Shown here one piece after another: positions 34,122-43,894 of a DNA stretch of 64,000 bases (its first letter is position 1; each line of letters begins with the position of its first letter). The DNA comes from Trichaptum fuscoviolaceum (Eukaryota > Basidiomycota > Agaricomycetes > Hymenochaetales > Trichaptaceae). The DNA is taken from the NCBI GenBank assembly GCA_910574455.1, contig CAJSYZ010000003.1, positions 2,789,250-2,853,249 on the forward strand, written 5' to 3'. The translations under genes and the position numbers were made by a program. The notes beneath the pieces are model-generated. The model ran no database searches and was not told the DNA's origin. It saw only the letters and a list, made by a program, of their open reading frames with translations.

Positions 34122-35197
34122 TGTCGAACACCTTCATAACGATGCGGTTCTTCATGTACTGTGAGTAGACTGCGATCACATCTTTGCGCAGTGTTATAGA
34201 AGGACCTGACGCTTCGCATCACTAGCTGCACTTATAATATCCTCATGTGTGGTTCTCGGACTAGCTGCGAACTTTGCAAACTTATTTCTTCCGCACATCC
34301 ACAGTCAGTTCGATCAGTGACTCGCTTGGATGCATCGATTCATGACTGCGTGCTCTAGGGCCCTTCACCATCTTCTCGATTGTCGTCCCGAGTGCAACGA
34401 TCGTGGCTTTGGTTCTTGTGTAAGATATGCTTACTGATTGCGGTTGACGATGGCTTAATATTTGCCTTGTCAGACTAATGAGATCGATGCCGGTGATCGA
34501 TGCTTCTTTCTTGTTCGTACTATGGGTGTTGTGGTTAGGTGGGTTATACTCTATCTGCATCCCAGTTTGCCTCACTCTTACCTCATGTGTTCATTAGCGA
34601 TGGGTGCATGGTCTTCGTACGCGCGCATATATTCAGTCTGAAATTGATTTTAACACACTTGCTATTCCACAGAGATATTATTGGCCATGTTGAGTGCTTT
34701 TCTCTGGGAGGCTTGACCACGCCGACGAAGAATGGCACAAGTGAGTAAATATGTGTTTCTTTTTTCGTCGATAGACGCTGAGTATTTTGTAGTGTCCCTT
34801 CAAGTATATTGTTACGAAATGAAGTCAATCGAAGCCTTTTCATGGGCAAACTTTGGCATACGTATGCTTCATTTTCTTCCTGCACGCAAAACTCCGATTT
34901 ACCCGTGTAACAGTGCTTATATGCTTCCTCCTTGTCGTCATACTTGCCAATCGTGCGCAGTCCATGGGGAACTATGGCGTATGGAATGAATCTATGTCAT
35001 ATCTGCCGTGGTTTAACCAGTATGGCTCGCCGATGGGGTATGGACCGCAGATGTACGGTGGCCAGCAGATGATGGGTGCGAACGGTCAAATGCCCTTCGT
35101 TATCCAACAAACTCCCGGGCACTCCGTTGTCATCCAACCCAACCCGGGAGGAGTTCCGACCGTCACGCAGGTGCCGGGTATGGTCAACACGATGTAA
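34122..35197 (+). CDS. MARVEL-like four-helix membrane protein, copy 2
   Basis: About eight exons, all in frame: MSNTFITMRFFMY; ALIISSCVVLGLAANFANLF; FTIFSIVVPSATIVALVLV; SMPVIDASFLFVLWVLWL; AMGAWSS; DIIGHVECFSLGGL; the exon with SIEAFSWANFGI; and the last exon, starting after a 52-nt intron, with LLICFLLVVILAN. Four membrane segments and the conserved loop Cys align with copy 1 (EAFSWANFGI against EAFSLFNLIL). The C-terminal 60 residues are Gly/Pro/Gln/Met-rich (GYGPQMYGGQQMMG), unlike the basic tail of copy 1. The intron positions match the neighbours, supporting tandem duplication followed by strong divergence. Confidence 0.68.
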
Positions 35198-35818
35198 AAG
35201 GGTTCATAACCTCGAGACTCCTACGGGCTCAGCTGTGATTATGGTGGAACTTGGAGCAAGCAGCGAGGGTCGGGGGATGCAAAACGCACTTTGGATAGGA
35301 GTATTCCTGCGAAACCGCAATCCGTATTGTACATCAATCAAGGGGACAACCCGTGTTATGTTTGAGTCTCATGTGTTTCCATCTACCATGCTATACGCGT
35401 TTTCACGCAGACTACGTTCTTCCTTACGGATGGAAACCACGTTTTCGTACCGAACACCCTTGTAATATCACATTCTAACTGATCGCAAATATACATAAAT
35501 GCATTGAGTATTTCGCGTGACACGACCGGGCGACTGATGCGTGCCTCTTACCATGTTGTAGCCTCGTGGCCTGTACAACAACAGAAAACTCCTAGATTTT
35601 ATGCCTGCGAAGTAATATAACTCTGTACGCCATCTATCCGACAAGAACAAACTATCGCATCTACATCCGAATCTAAAGAAGCTTCAGTGACACAGGAGTA
35701 AAACTTTGCTACCGTACCCTACTCGTTTTCGAGCACCGTCTTGAAGTCCGAAGAAGGCAGACAGCCAACCGAGTTTTGCTTCCCATTTTTGTACGAATTT
35801 AGCGAGCGTCGTGCCAAC
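35198..35818. other. intergenic, 621 bp
   Basis: Between copies 2 and 3 of the MARVEL-like array. No gene supported. Confidence 0.35.
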
Positions 35819-36521
35819 ATGCCCAGGCTCTTTCAAGGGCACATTCTTCGCTCCACCATCGCTGGTACGTCTGAGATATATATGAGCAACTTGAACAACA
35901 TCTAGACTCACAAGCACTTCGAGTATAGCTGGTCTGGCGGTGGCTGCTGGACACCAATTTCTTCATCGACTTCCAGATAATTTTTGTGAGCAGAGGATTG
36001 GCGGACAGGTTGACTGTGCTGATCCAAAACATCTTGCGTACAGATGCCTTTACGATGGCTCAGACCTCCATTGCAATCATTGCGTTATCAGCGATAATGC
36101 TCATGTCAGTATCTCGTTTGTCCTCTCTGGCATAATAGCTTGGAAAAACTGAGCCACGTTTTCATGCCACAGAACGGTCGCTCACCATCATCGACGAGGT
36201 CAAGCAATGACACAAACCCAAGAGGAAATGCTGCTAATAGGTGCCTTTGGACTCTTCTGGTTAGGTGCGCAATCCCTTTAGTGCATCCTGGCGATCGCGA
36301 GCTCTAACACGTTTCTCATTCTAGCGGTTTTGGTGGCCCTCCGAGCCTTCGGGCAGCGCGACGATCCTACGGCTCTGGACCACGGCCTCATTCCTGCACG
36401 GACGGCTGCTGGCGATGCGTACAGGCGAACGGTGCGGGTGCAGTCGCGACCAGAGGCGTCGAGCTGGGCGTGTGGTGGCGATGCGTACCGGTGTGTAGTG
36501 GAAGAATGGGGTTATTATTGA
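35819..36521 (+). CDS. MARVEL-like protein, copy 3, shortened
   Basis: Exons reconstructed from frame continuity: a first hydrophobic segment SIAGLAVAAGHQFLHRLP; a 59-nt intron starting GTGAGC; AFTMAQTSIAIIALSAIMLM; then TQTQEEMLLIGAFGLFWL, aligning with TRFELASLGLLGVFWL of copy 1; then AVLVALRAFGQRDDP. After helix 3 the chain ends in a hydrophilic tail of about 60 residues (stop 36521) with no fourth helix. The start is uncertain: ATG 35819 needs an unusually short or weak first intron. It is a diverged, three-helix member or a gene in decay. Confidence 0.45.
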
Positions 36522-37233
36522 GGTGGGAATGGGCAGAATGGAGGAATCAAATACAATCCATGTCTCGCCTACGCGCCACGGCTGAGACGGGGGAACACGA
36601 ACTTGAATGAACGCTTGAGGCATGCATTGAAGAAAGCCGGAGATAGACCGGCCAGCACAACTATGTTATTAGCTGCATATATTTTATAGGGATTCAAGTG
36701 CATTCATTGTCCTGCATCGTGTTCTGTGAGTGTCAACCTGTCCATTCCGTTCGCGCCATATTCCGGTTGCCAGTGTATGAACGGAGTTTCCGGACCCAAG
36801 TTAAAAGCACAAAAGCGTAGAATAAGACCATCAGCCTCAATCTTTGAGATCTCGGGACTAAGAAACTGAGCTGATTCCGAGAGATAAGACAGTAGAAAGA
36901 AAGCCTTGTGCGTTGTGCGTGCTCAACAGCATAGAGTCTGAGGGAGGCATTATATGCGGGTGTCGGATGGGGAAATCATTGCTTGCGGAGACAACCGATG
37001 TGTCCCGGACGTATTTAGACCACTGTCCTACCGCACTGCTCTTGCTGCTACCATCCCCTCCCCATATCTCTTATCCTCGGCCCTCATCTTCCTACCTGTG
37101 CCACAGACATATTCGTCGTCGTAGATCAATCTTCTTTAATTTAGCTACGACCTCAAGCTTCAGTCGCAATGATAAGTGCCATATTACCAGCAATCAGACA
37201 AGGAACGTCGGCCTGATTCCCTTGTCTCTACAG
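36522..37233. other. intergenic / missing 5' exon region, 712 bp
   Basis: The first coding exon of the ubiquitin-conjugating enzyme should lie here, but I cannot place it with confidence. An ATG at 37170 is followed by ATAAGT, which is not a GT donor. No other gene seen. Confidence 0.35.
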
Positions 37234-38080
37234 CAATTCCAAACGTCGTATTGAGACAGATGTCATGAAGATGTGAGATAGTTTCTGAGTAACTACAAGA
37301 GGGGCAGGCATTTTGACCATCATTATATGCAGGCTCATGTCTGACTACGAGGTTACCCTCGTTAACGACAACATGCAAGAGTTCTATGTCCGGTTTTATG
37401 GCCCAGCAGAAAGTACGCAGCGTTTTCTGTATTTGAAATGCTGGTTAGCTGAACAAAGGGCTATAGCTCCGTTTGAAGGCGGTGTGTGGAAGATACACGT
37501 CGAACTCCCGGATCAATATCCATTCAAGTCCCCTTCGATCGGATTCATGAACAAGATCTTCCATCCAAATATTGATGAGCTGTACGTTCGTTACATTGTC
37601 TCATTTTCCTATCTTTGAACTGGCCGTGTGTCGCTCCCTCAGAAGTGGCTCCGTATGTCTGGATGTCATAAATCAGACATGGTCTCCCATGTTCGGTACG
37701 TTTATTAACTCGTCGTCTTAGACCACTCTCATTAATTTCGTGTTTTTACGACCACATAGACATGATCAACATATTTGAAGTATTCCTACCGCAGCTTCTC
37801 CGCTATCCGAACCCCAATGACCCACTGAACGGAGAGGCTGCGGCTCTGTTGCTTCGTCATCCTAAGGATTATGATGCGAAAGTAAAAGGTGCGTTACTAC
37901 AAGTTTCGTTAGAACGTTGAGTACAATGTTTTGAACTCACTTGCCTCAGACTATGTACAGCGCTTCGCGACCAAGGAAGCATGCGATGCAGCCATGGATG
38001 CTAAAGGTGACAAAGAAGACGAAGAAGACGAGGATGATGCCATGAGCGACATCGGAAGCATCAGCGAAGACGAAGACTGA
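37234..38080 (+). CDS. UBC8: ubiquitin-conjugating enzyme E2, UBE2H/Ubc8 type (5' exon not placed)
   Basis: Ubc8 works with the GID/CTLH ligase, which degrades gluconeogenic enzymes in yeast. The visible protein begins [14 protein letters not shown] and joins over an intron to [56 protein letters not shown] and the active-site segment [17 protein letters not shown] (catalytic Cys). It then reads [20 protein letters not shown] and GEAAALLL and ends in an acidic tail ([20 protein letters not shown]), as in UBE2H. The frame of the first visible exon has a TGA a few codons upstream and no ATG, so a short first exon is missing. About 185 residues otherwise complete. Confidence 0.88.
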
Positions 38081-38564
38081 ATCCCCCTCACTGACATTTG
38101 TCCGTCAGGCTTTTTGGATCTTGTCCACCTGTTTGTTCACTTACACATCAAGCATCTCACCGATCTCTTCCTCGCTTTCCTTCCCAGGCTCATGCATAAG
38201 TATTTCTGTACAATTGTTTTTATTTGTTCCGCCTCCGTCTCTTCTTTTTTCACGGTAACCCCGATTCTCGGTCGCCTAGCTAGCTGTTATTCCTGCTATA
38301 CCGCATAGTCTCTTTGTATCATGATGTATACTCTTGTAAATCTCCTGAATGTAACGCTGTAATCCTTATATCCTTCCTGTGCTCATCGGCTTCCTTGAAA
38401 TTATACACTGATAGGCAGGCACGTCGATATGAGCGCAGATAACTTTGTGCGATAAAGGCTCGTGGTGCCCAGGCACCATGATCCTGCGGTCCGGTAGGAA
38501 AACGCATGAGAATCTCCAGTCGTGATTTGGAGGAGTGTATGTAGACGAAAGCCAGTCTCTTGAG
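38081..38564. other. convergent intergenic region, 484 bp
   Basis: 3' flanks of the E2 gene and the Thoc5 gene. T-rich after the E2 stop. No gene. Confidence 0.45.
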
Positions 38565-39404
38565 TCATGAGGAGGGGGCCGGGATATTTTGCACCATATC
38601 ATCCACCTTCTTCTGTATGTCGGACGCAGTCTTATAGGCAAAAGCAGTGAGTAACCACGGCTCTGTATCGTCCGGGAAACGTGGATTACTTACCTTCATG
38701 AGCAGGTCAATCTGAGTCTTGACATTATCCATAGTCGTCGCCCTCGACTTGCTCAGCTTGGCCAGCTCCTCTTTCTGATGAGTTAGCTCCTTTTTCTTTT
38801 GATCCAACCTGAACGCACGAGAGTTGATGAGCTACTGCCAATTGATTGTGAAATAGAACTATGCTTACCGTTGGCGTTCCGATAGCTCGAAGCTCAGGCG
38901 ATTCAACATAAGCTGATGTTCATTCTCGAGTACTTCTGCACTACGAAGCTCTTCGGGAGCTAGCTCGCAGAACTCCTCTAATGAGTGGAAAGGAATGTCT
39001 TGATATATTGAACTTTTTGAAGTCATTTGTCAGCTCGGGTGATCCACCTCCAAGGCCTTTACAATTCACGGGCGGACTCACCCAAATTGCCGACACTTCT
39101 CAATCTCCCTTTCCAGATGCCGCTTCTCATATTGCAAGTTCTGCAAGCCGAGGTGCGTGTGGTCCATCTCCTTCCGAGCGTCCGCGCTGGCCTGCTTGCG
39201 CATTCGTGTCGCGACATTTGCAGCACGATTGAGAGCTTTGAGGCGGGCGAAAAGAGCTGAGGCTCGTATTTGGACTGCAGTAGGATCGACGTTGAGGTTG
39301 GAGGATGCGACGAGTGAGCGTAAGCTCTCGATGATGGCGTCTGGGTCAGGAGGAGCAGGAAGTTCGTGCAGGTTTGGCGAGCCCATATCAGTTGCTGATA
39401 CCAT
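38565..39404 (-). CDS. THO complex subunit 5 (Thoc5/FimP family)
   Basis: THO/TREX couples transcription to mRNA export in the nucleus. The start at 39404 gives MVSATDMGSPNLHELPAPPD, a helical region (ALFARLKALNRAANVATRMR), the family signature LGLQNLQYEKRHLEREIEKC, and after an intron IYQDIPFHSLEEFCELAPEE and HQLMLNRLSFELSERQ. It ends with a coiled coil (LDQKKKELTHQKEELAKLSK) and IQKKVDDMVQNIPAPSS. About 215 residues, so only the N-terminal, coiled-coil part of the animal protein is present, usual for fungi. Introns at about 39009-39083, 38808-38869 and 38641-38694. Confidence 0.82.
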
Positions 39405-40105
39405 TTCTTAGCTGTAGCGTATACAATAAGGGATATACAAGTGGGACAGGCAGGAAATGAAGCCAGGGAGGAAGAGCTAGTCCAGGGAGTGAACTGCTAA
39501 CTCTTGAAATTAAGTCGTGCCTTACATAACTTGAAGTAGTAAGCGTTCAACTTCTATATTCTTACAGTTGTTTTCTCCTCTCTCTCAGGCTCCACCACCG
39601 TCACATCCTGCCTGTGCCATACATATAACAGACTCTGCTGTGTTACACATACCCGGGCTTATATCCTTACATCCTAATCTTGCTCTTCGATTGTCCTTTT
39701 GGCTTTTCGTACTGGCAGACGTCTAAATCGTAAAATACATACAAAGCGGCGCTGTCGAACTCCGCTTCCTCTTCTTCTGCAAAACACTTGTGCGTGCGAG
39801 ATGCTACTTGTGACGATCGAAGTTTAGCATGGTCCCTCTTCACTTTGAGGAGTGCACGTTTCTACGACTTCTCCCTGGAACTTTCAGCAAAATCCACAGC
39901 CGAGTCACGGTTGGACATAGGCTGCCTACCGAATAGCTAGCTCAACTATCATCATGCCAAGTTAACTCTGGCCTCAGAACCATATCCTGTTTGTCTTCAT
40001 TGAGATTCCACTTCCATGGGCATTGTCATGGCTCGCCGAGTGCTGCAGCGTTCAAGAATACGTAGTTGCTGTCAATCTTCCGATTCTCTTTATTAAACAT
40101 ATGCC
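39405..40105. other. divergent intergenic region, about 700 bp
   Basis: Between Thoc5 and the next plus-strand candidate gene. No coding signal. Confidence 0.4.
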
Positions 40106-41066
40106 ATGGTAACTCCATCCAAGGGAAAGCGCAACAGAGGGAATGGAGCTCCTCGCAGCGGCGTTCGCCCTCCATCTCTAAGTGCGTGCTGGGAGTATCT
40201 ATCTTGAACCTTGTTCTGTTGCATTCGTAGCCGTGATATCACTTGCCCCGGCCTACTCGCGACCGGTCTCTTCAGGATCGTTTTCCGGCGATTTCAGGTC
40301 CTGTGGTATGTCAGACTTCTTTTCTTAAAGCGAAAAACTCGCTAATCGTATTCTTACGTTGTGATGCCAATGTAGATATTGCCATCAGATTTGTCGACAT
40401 GATCCGTGGACTGCATAAACCTCGAAGCTTTCCAAGTTGTGTCCCCTTGTTCAGCTGTTCATTGTGAGCTTAAAACTATATTCTCAGTAAGCCTGGGCTT
40501 GCCCGAGAGATATCGAATTACTGACGGCATACAATCATTTACAGACGACTTGCTTTTGGCACTAAAGGGGCTAGAAATGTATTTAGGCCTACCTTTGTCG
40601 ACCTCTGCTGCTCAAACGAACGAAAGACTGCTTATTCGGAAGTCACTGACTAGTGTAGTATATACGTGAAGGATTACTATCCCGAGGAGGAAAGTTGGAT
40701 TGCGGCCGAAGATGTCACCAAGAAAGTAGCGATTTGTTAACATTGACTCACGCAGCTTAGAACGGCTTTAGGAGACATATGTAAGAGGTGAGCTCCGTTA
40801 ATCCTCTTGATGACGTCTAACTTCTACTATACACGAGCCGAGAAAATCCTGAGGAACCGGGGAGCTTGCTCATGCAACGGTATATCTCCTGCCATTGCCA
40901 TCACTGTACGCTGGTTCGTCGTTTCCGTGGTTAGTGGAGCCCGTTTTCTACATTGCGTCTGTCTTGAAAATGTCTCATTAGGTATTGAGCACAGAGTGAA
41001 GGTGGGGCCGGCTGTATTGTGACTGAGCCTGAGACGTTTGATGAGGAGAGGACGAACGAAGGATAA
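40106..41066 (+). CDS. unrecognised spliced gene or decaying gene
   Basis: Exon 1 (ATG 40106, MVTPSKGKRNRGNGAPRSG) joins by a GTGCGT...TAG intron to VISLAPAYSRPVSSGSFSG, then by GTATGT...TAG to DIAIRFVDMIRGLHKPRSF. A further intron (GTTGTG...CTCAG) leads to LGLPERYRITDGIQSFTDD and LLLALKGLEMYLGLP. Downstream patches continue in changing frames: YVKDYYPEEESWIAAEDVTK, LRTALGDICKR, AEKILRNRGACSC, and GGAGCIVTEPETFDEERTNE ending at 41066. The first four exons are coherent; the rest needs one very short (30 nt) intron or a frame break. I do not recognise the family. Confidence 0.4.
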
Positions 41067-41190
41067 TCTACATTACTACCAATTGCGGGACTGGCAGCTG
41101 TCGACACATATCGTCATCATCTCCCTTTCCGCGCCTCACCAAGTTTTCGCATCTGAATGGAGAAGCATGCTCTGTATCCGCTCACCTGTT

Positions 41191-41197
41191 TATAAAG
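41191..41197 (+). promoter_or_regulatory. TATA box of MFS copy 1
   Basis: TATAAAG 49 bp upstream of the ATG at 41240. Confidence 0.5.
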
Positions 41198-41239
41198 AGG
41201 GTCTGGTGGTGATGCCTCCGTCCGCCTACGTATCACATC

Positions 41240-43248
41240 ATGTCCCAAGCCTCAGCAAACTCTGAAAAACCACTCAATGTTTCACCGTCGACTGCAGACT
41301 TTGACGGAGAGTTTGGAGGTCCTGATGAGCGGAAAAAAATAGAGAAAACCCTGGTCCGAAAACTGGACACGAGAAATGCATTCTTCGTGATTCTTTATCT
41401 CCTTAACTATGTAGGTACAGTACCTTTTAACAAACATCATCGCCTTGCTTGAATTATTATCCATTATAGATAGACCGAAACAACACATCGTAAGCGTGCC
41501 AGAAGATGCTCTCTGCTTGTGTTACTAATTCAGAGCCACTCAGTGCAGCGAGATTGCGTGGATTTGAACAGGATCTACACCTTACTGATGGAGAGTTTGA
41601 TACAGTCTTGTCAATTTTGTACGTTACTCGCCATTTGGTCACATTTTCTACACCTGCTCATAAACCCCAAGTAATATAGGCTATATCATCATGCAGGTAG
41701 GTACGTCGGTACATAACACAAGCACAACATTCACGCATACATTTGTGACCAGATACCTTCGTGAGCAATCCCATCATTTTCATCCTTACATGAGTATTTA
41801 TTACTTACCAGAAATATGTATTTGAATAACATGGCCAAGCCATCTATCTATCTACCAATGTGCATGGTTATTTGGGGGATTATCTCAACCCTCACAGGAA
41901 TCACCACAAAGTAGGTGCCGTTTGCTCATCCACCGTTATACAGTCAGGCTTTGGATCTTAGCGTTTCCCTTTAGCTTCGTGGGAGCGGTTCTTACAAGGT
42001 TTTTTCTTGGACTGGTGAACATTTGCTTCTGCCTTTGATGGCTATATTGATGCTTATTGAGTGATTGTATAGGTTGAGGCTGCATTCTTCCCTGGAGCAT
42101 TGTTCGTACTATCTAAGTGGTACAGACAAGACGAACTCGGTTTGCGTAATGCTATATTATTCTCCGGCGGTATAATCAGCAACGGATTCGGCGCTCTCAT
42201 GGCGTCTGGAATTCTCGGCGGCATGGAGAATAAGCTAGGACGAGCAGCTTGGCGGTAAGTTCCAAATCCCCAATCCTACAAACAAACAAATACGTATCTT
42301 GTGAAACTAGATGGCTATTTTACATTGAAGGCTCTTTGACAATCTGCTTTGCGCTTCTTGGCTTTCTCGTTCTTCCGGACTTCCCTGCCAATACAAGGTG
42401 GCTTTCCCCCTTAGAGCGTCGGTTGGCTATAAAGAGACTAGAAGAAGACGCTCGCTCCATTAAGGTTGCGGAGACAGGGAACGCGAAACCTGATCAAAGC
42501 CAGCTTGTGGCTCTTAGAGACGGGAAAGTCTGGTGGCTGGCGCTTACGATGTTCGTCATAACTCTCTCTAATAGCTACGCCGCTTTTTTTCCGACGTTGA
42601 GCAAAACGATGGGATTAAACGACACGACCACACTACTCTTATGTGCTCCGCCTTGGATCCTTTCGGCGATTTGTTCCTTCCCCGTAAGTAGGTAAGTTAC
42701 TCCCTCAATCCTTCTTTCATGCAATCTGAAATAACCATATGCTGTCAGGCATTCCGACACGAAAGGCGAACGGTTTTGGCATATAGTGTTCCCAATGGCC
42801 GTCAGTAATATTGGATTCATCATTGGAATATCGACGATGAATAAGACTGCTCGGTACATATCTCTGTAAGACCCTGTGCTTCATGTGAAGGAGCGAGCTG
42901 ATTTTCAATGTTCGTGCAGTTTTCTGATGACTCAGTCATTTTATGCAGTCGGAACCTTTTACGCCTGGATCACCAGCTCCGTGCGACATCCTGCAAGGCA
43001 TGCTGTGTCTCTGGCATTCGTCAATGCGTTCTCACAGGTGGGAAGCATTCCTGGCTCATACATATGTCTGGCCGATTCGATGGGGACCGACGTATCGATA
43101 CTCCCTCGGAATTTGCTTAGCGTGTAATTGTGCTTCGATTCTCATGTGTTATCTTTTCCGCGATCACCTTCGCCGGGAAAATAGGCGACTAGAAGAAAGA
43201 GAACGCGCAGCGGGAAAAGAGCAGAAGGGGTTCCGCTATATGCTTTAA
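41240..43248 (+). pseudogene. ACS-family MFS transporter, copy 1, frameshifted near the 3' end
   Basis: Relative of Dal5/Tna1-type anion:cation symporters (allantoate, nicotinate and other carboxylates) at the plasma membrane. It reads MSQASANSEKPLNVSPSTAD, LVRKLDTRNAFFVILYLLNY, IDRNNTS, PSIYLPMCMVIWGIISTLTG, VEAAFFPGALFVLSKWYR, WLFYIEGS, LVLPDFPANTRWLSPLERR and HSDTKGERFWH, matching copies 2 and 3 with the same intron positions. At about 43065-43070 four extra bases (within CATATGTCTGG) shift the frame just before WPIRWGPTYRYS. Translation would stop at 43127 and lose the last helix and tail, although the downstream sequence (RRENRRLEERERAAGKEQKG) is still intact to 43248. Confidence 0.82.
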
Positions 43249-43894
43249 CAGTACAAGTAACGATTTCGCCACTTGTACGTATTTATTTAAACTGGAGCTA
43301 TCCGAATGTTCCGACAAGGATAAACGTATTGCACAAGTTCACAGCGCAAGCACTTGCCATTGAAATCGAAGTCGGAAACTTTCACTGCACCTCCTTTTTG
43401 TCTTGTCGTTGGCCAAGTCACATTCAACAATTGACGACTGCGGCTGGTCTACACAATGAAACACTTCTAACCCGTATTTGTAGAGAAGAGAACTTCAAAT
43501 AGCATTTGCGTTTGCATGGCTTATTAATTGTTCTATTGTGTCGAATTCTCTATCTAGTAGCACCTCCGTCGGGGTAACAGACAACAGGTGTAATAGAACT
43601 TCGTTTGGCAAAGTAGGGATAGGGAATAGATATGGTTTGACCTTCCGCTTCAATGATAGAAGGCTTGAAAAAGTGAACGATGCGGGTGCAACGTCATCCC
43701 CTCGACATTAGTGGCTGCGTCTTTGACCATTCAATTGTAATGTGTATGTATTATACAATGGATGAGCATCGCGCTGTTGTGCAAGATGACACGAAAAATG
43801 AAGAGACGTGCAATTACGAACCCAATGATAACCCAAAAACTAACCGATGCTAGTAACGAATAACCCAATGAAACAAAAAATATGTATAGCAAAA
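43249..43894. other. convergent intergenic region, 646 bp
   Basis: Between MFS copy 1 and the intronless membrane protein on the other strand. No gene. Confidence 0.45.

Noticed and set aside
41640..41700. Apparent frameshift and stop in the third exon of MFS copy 1 (TAATATAGG)
   Set aside because: With the acceptor right after CCCCAAG the exon reads T AAT ATA GGC TAT, giving NIGYIIMQ in frame with copies 2 and 3.
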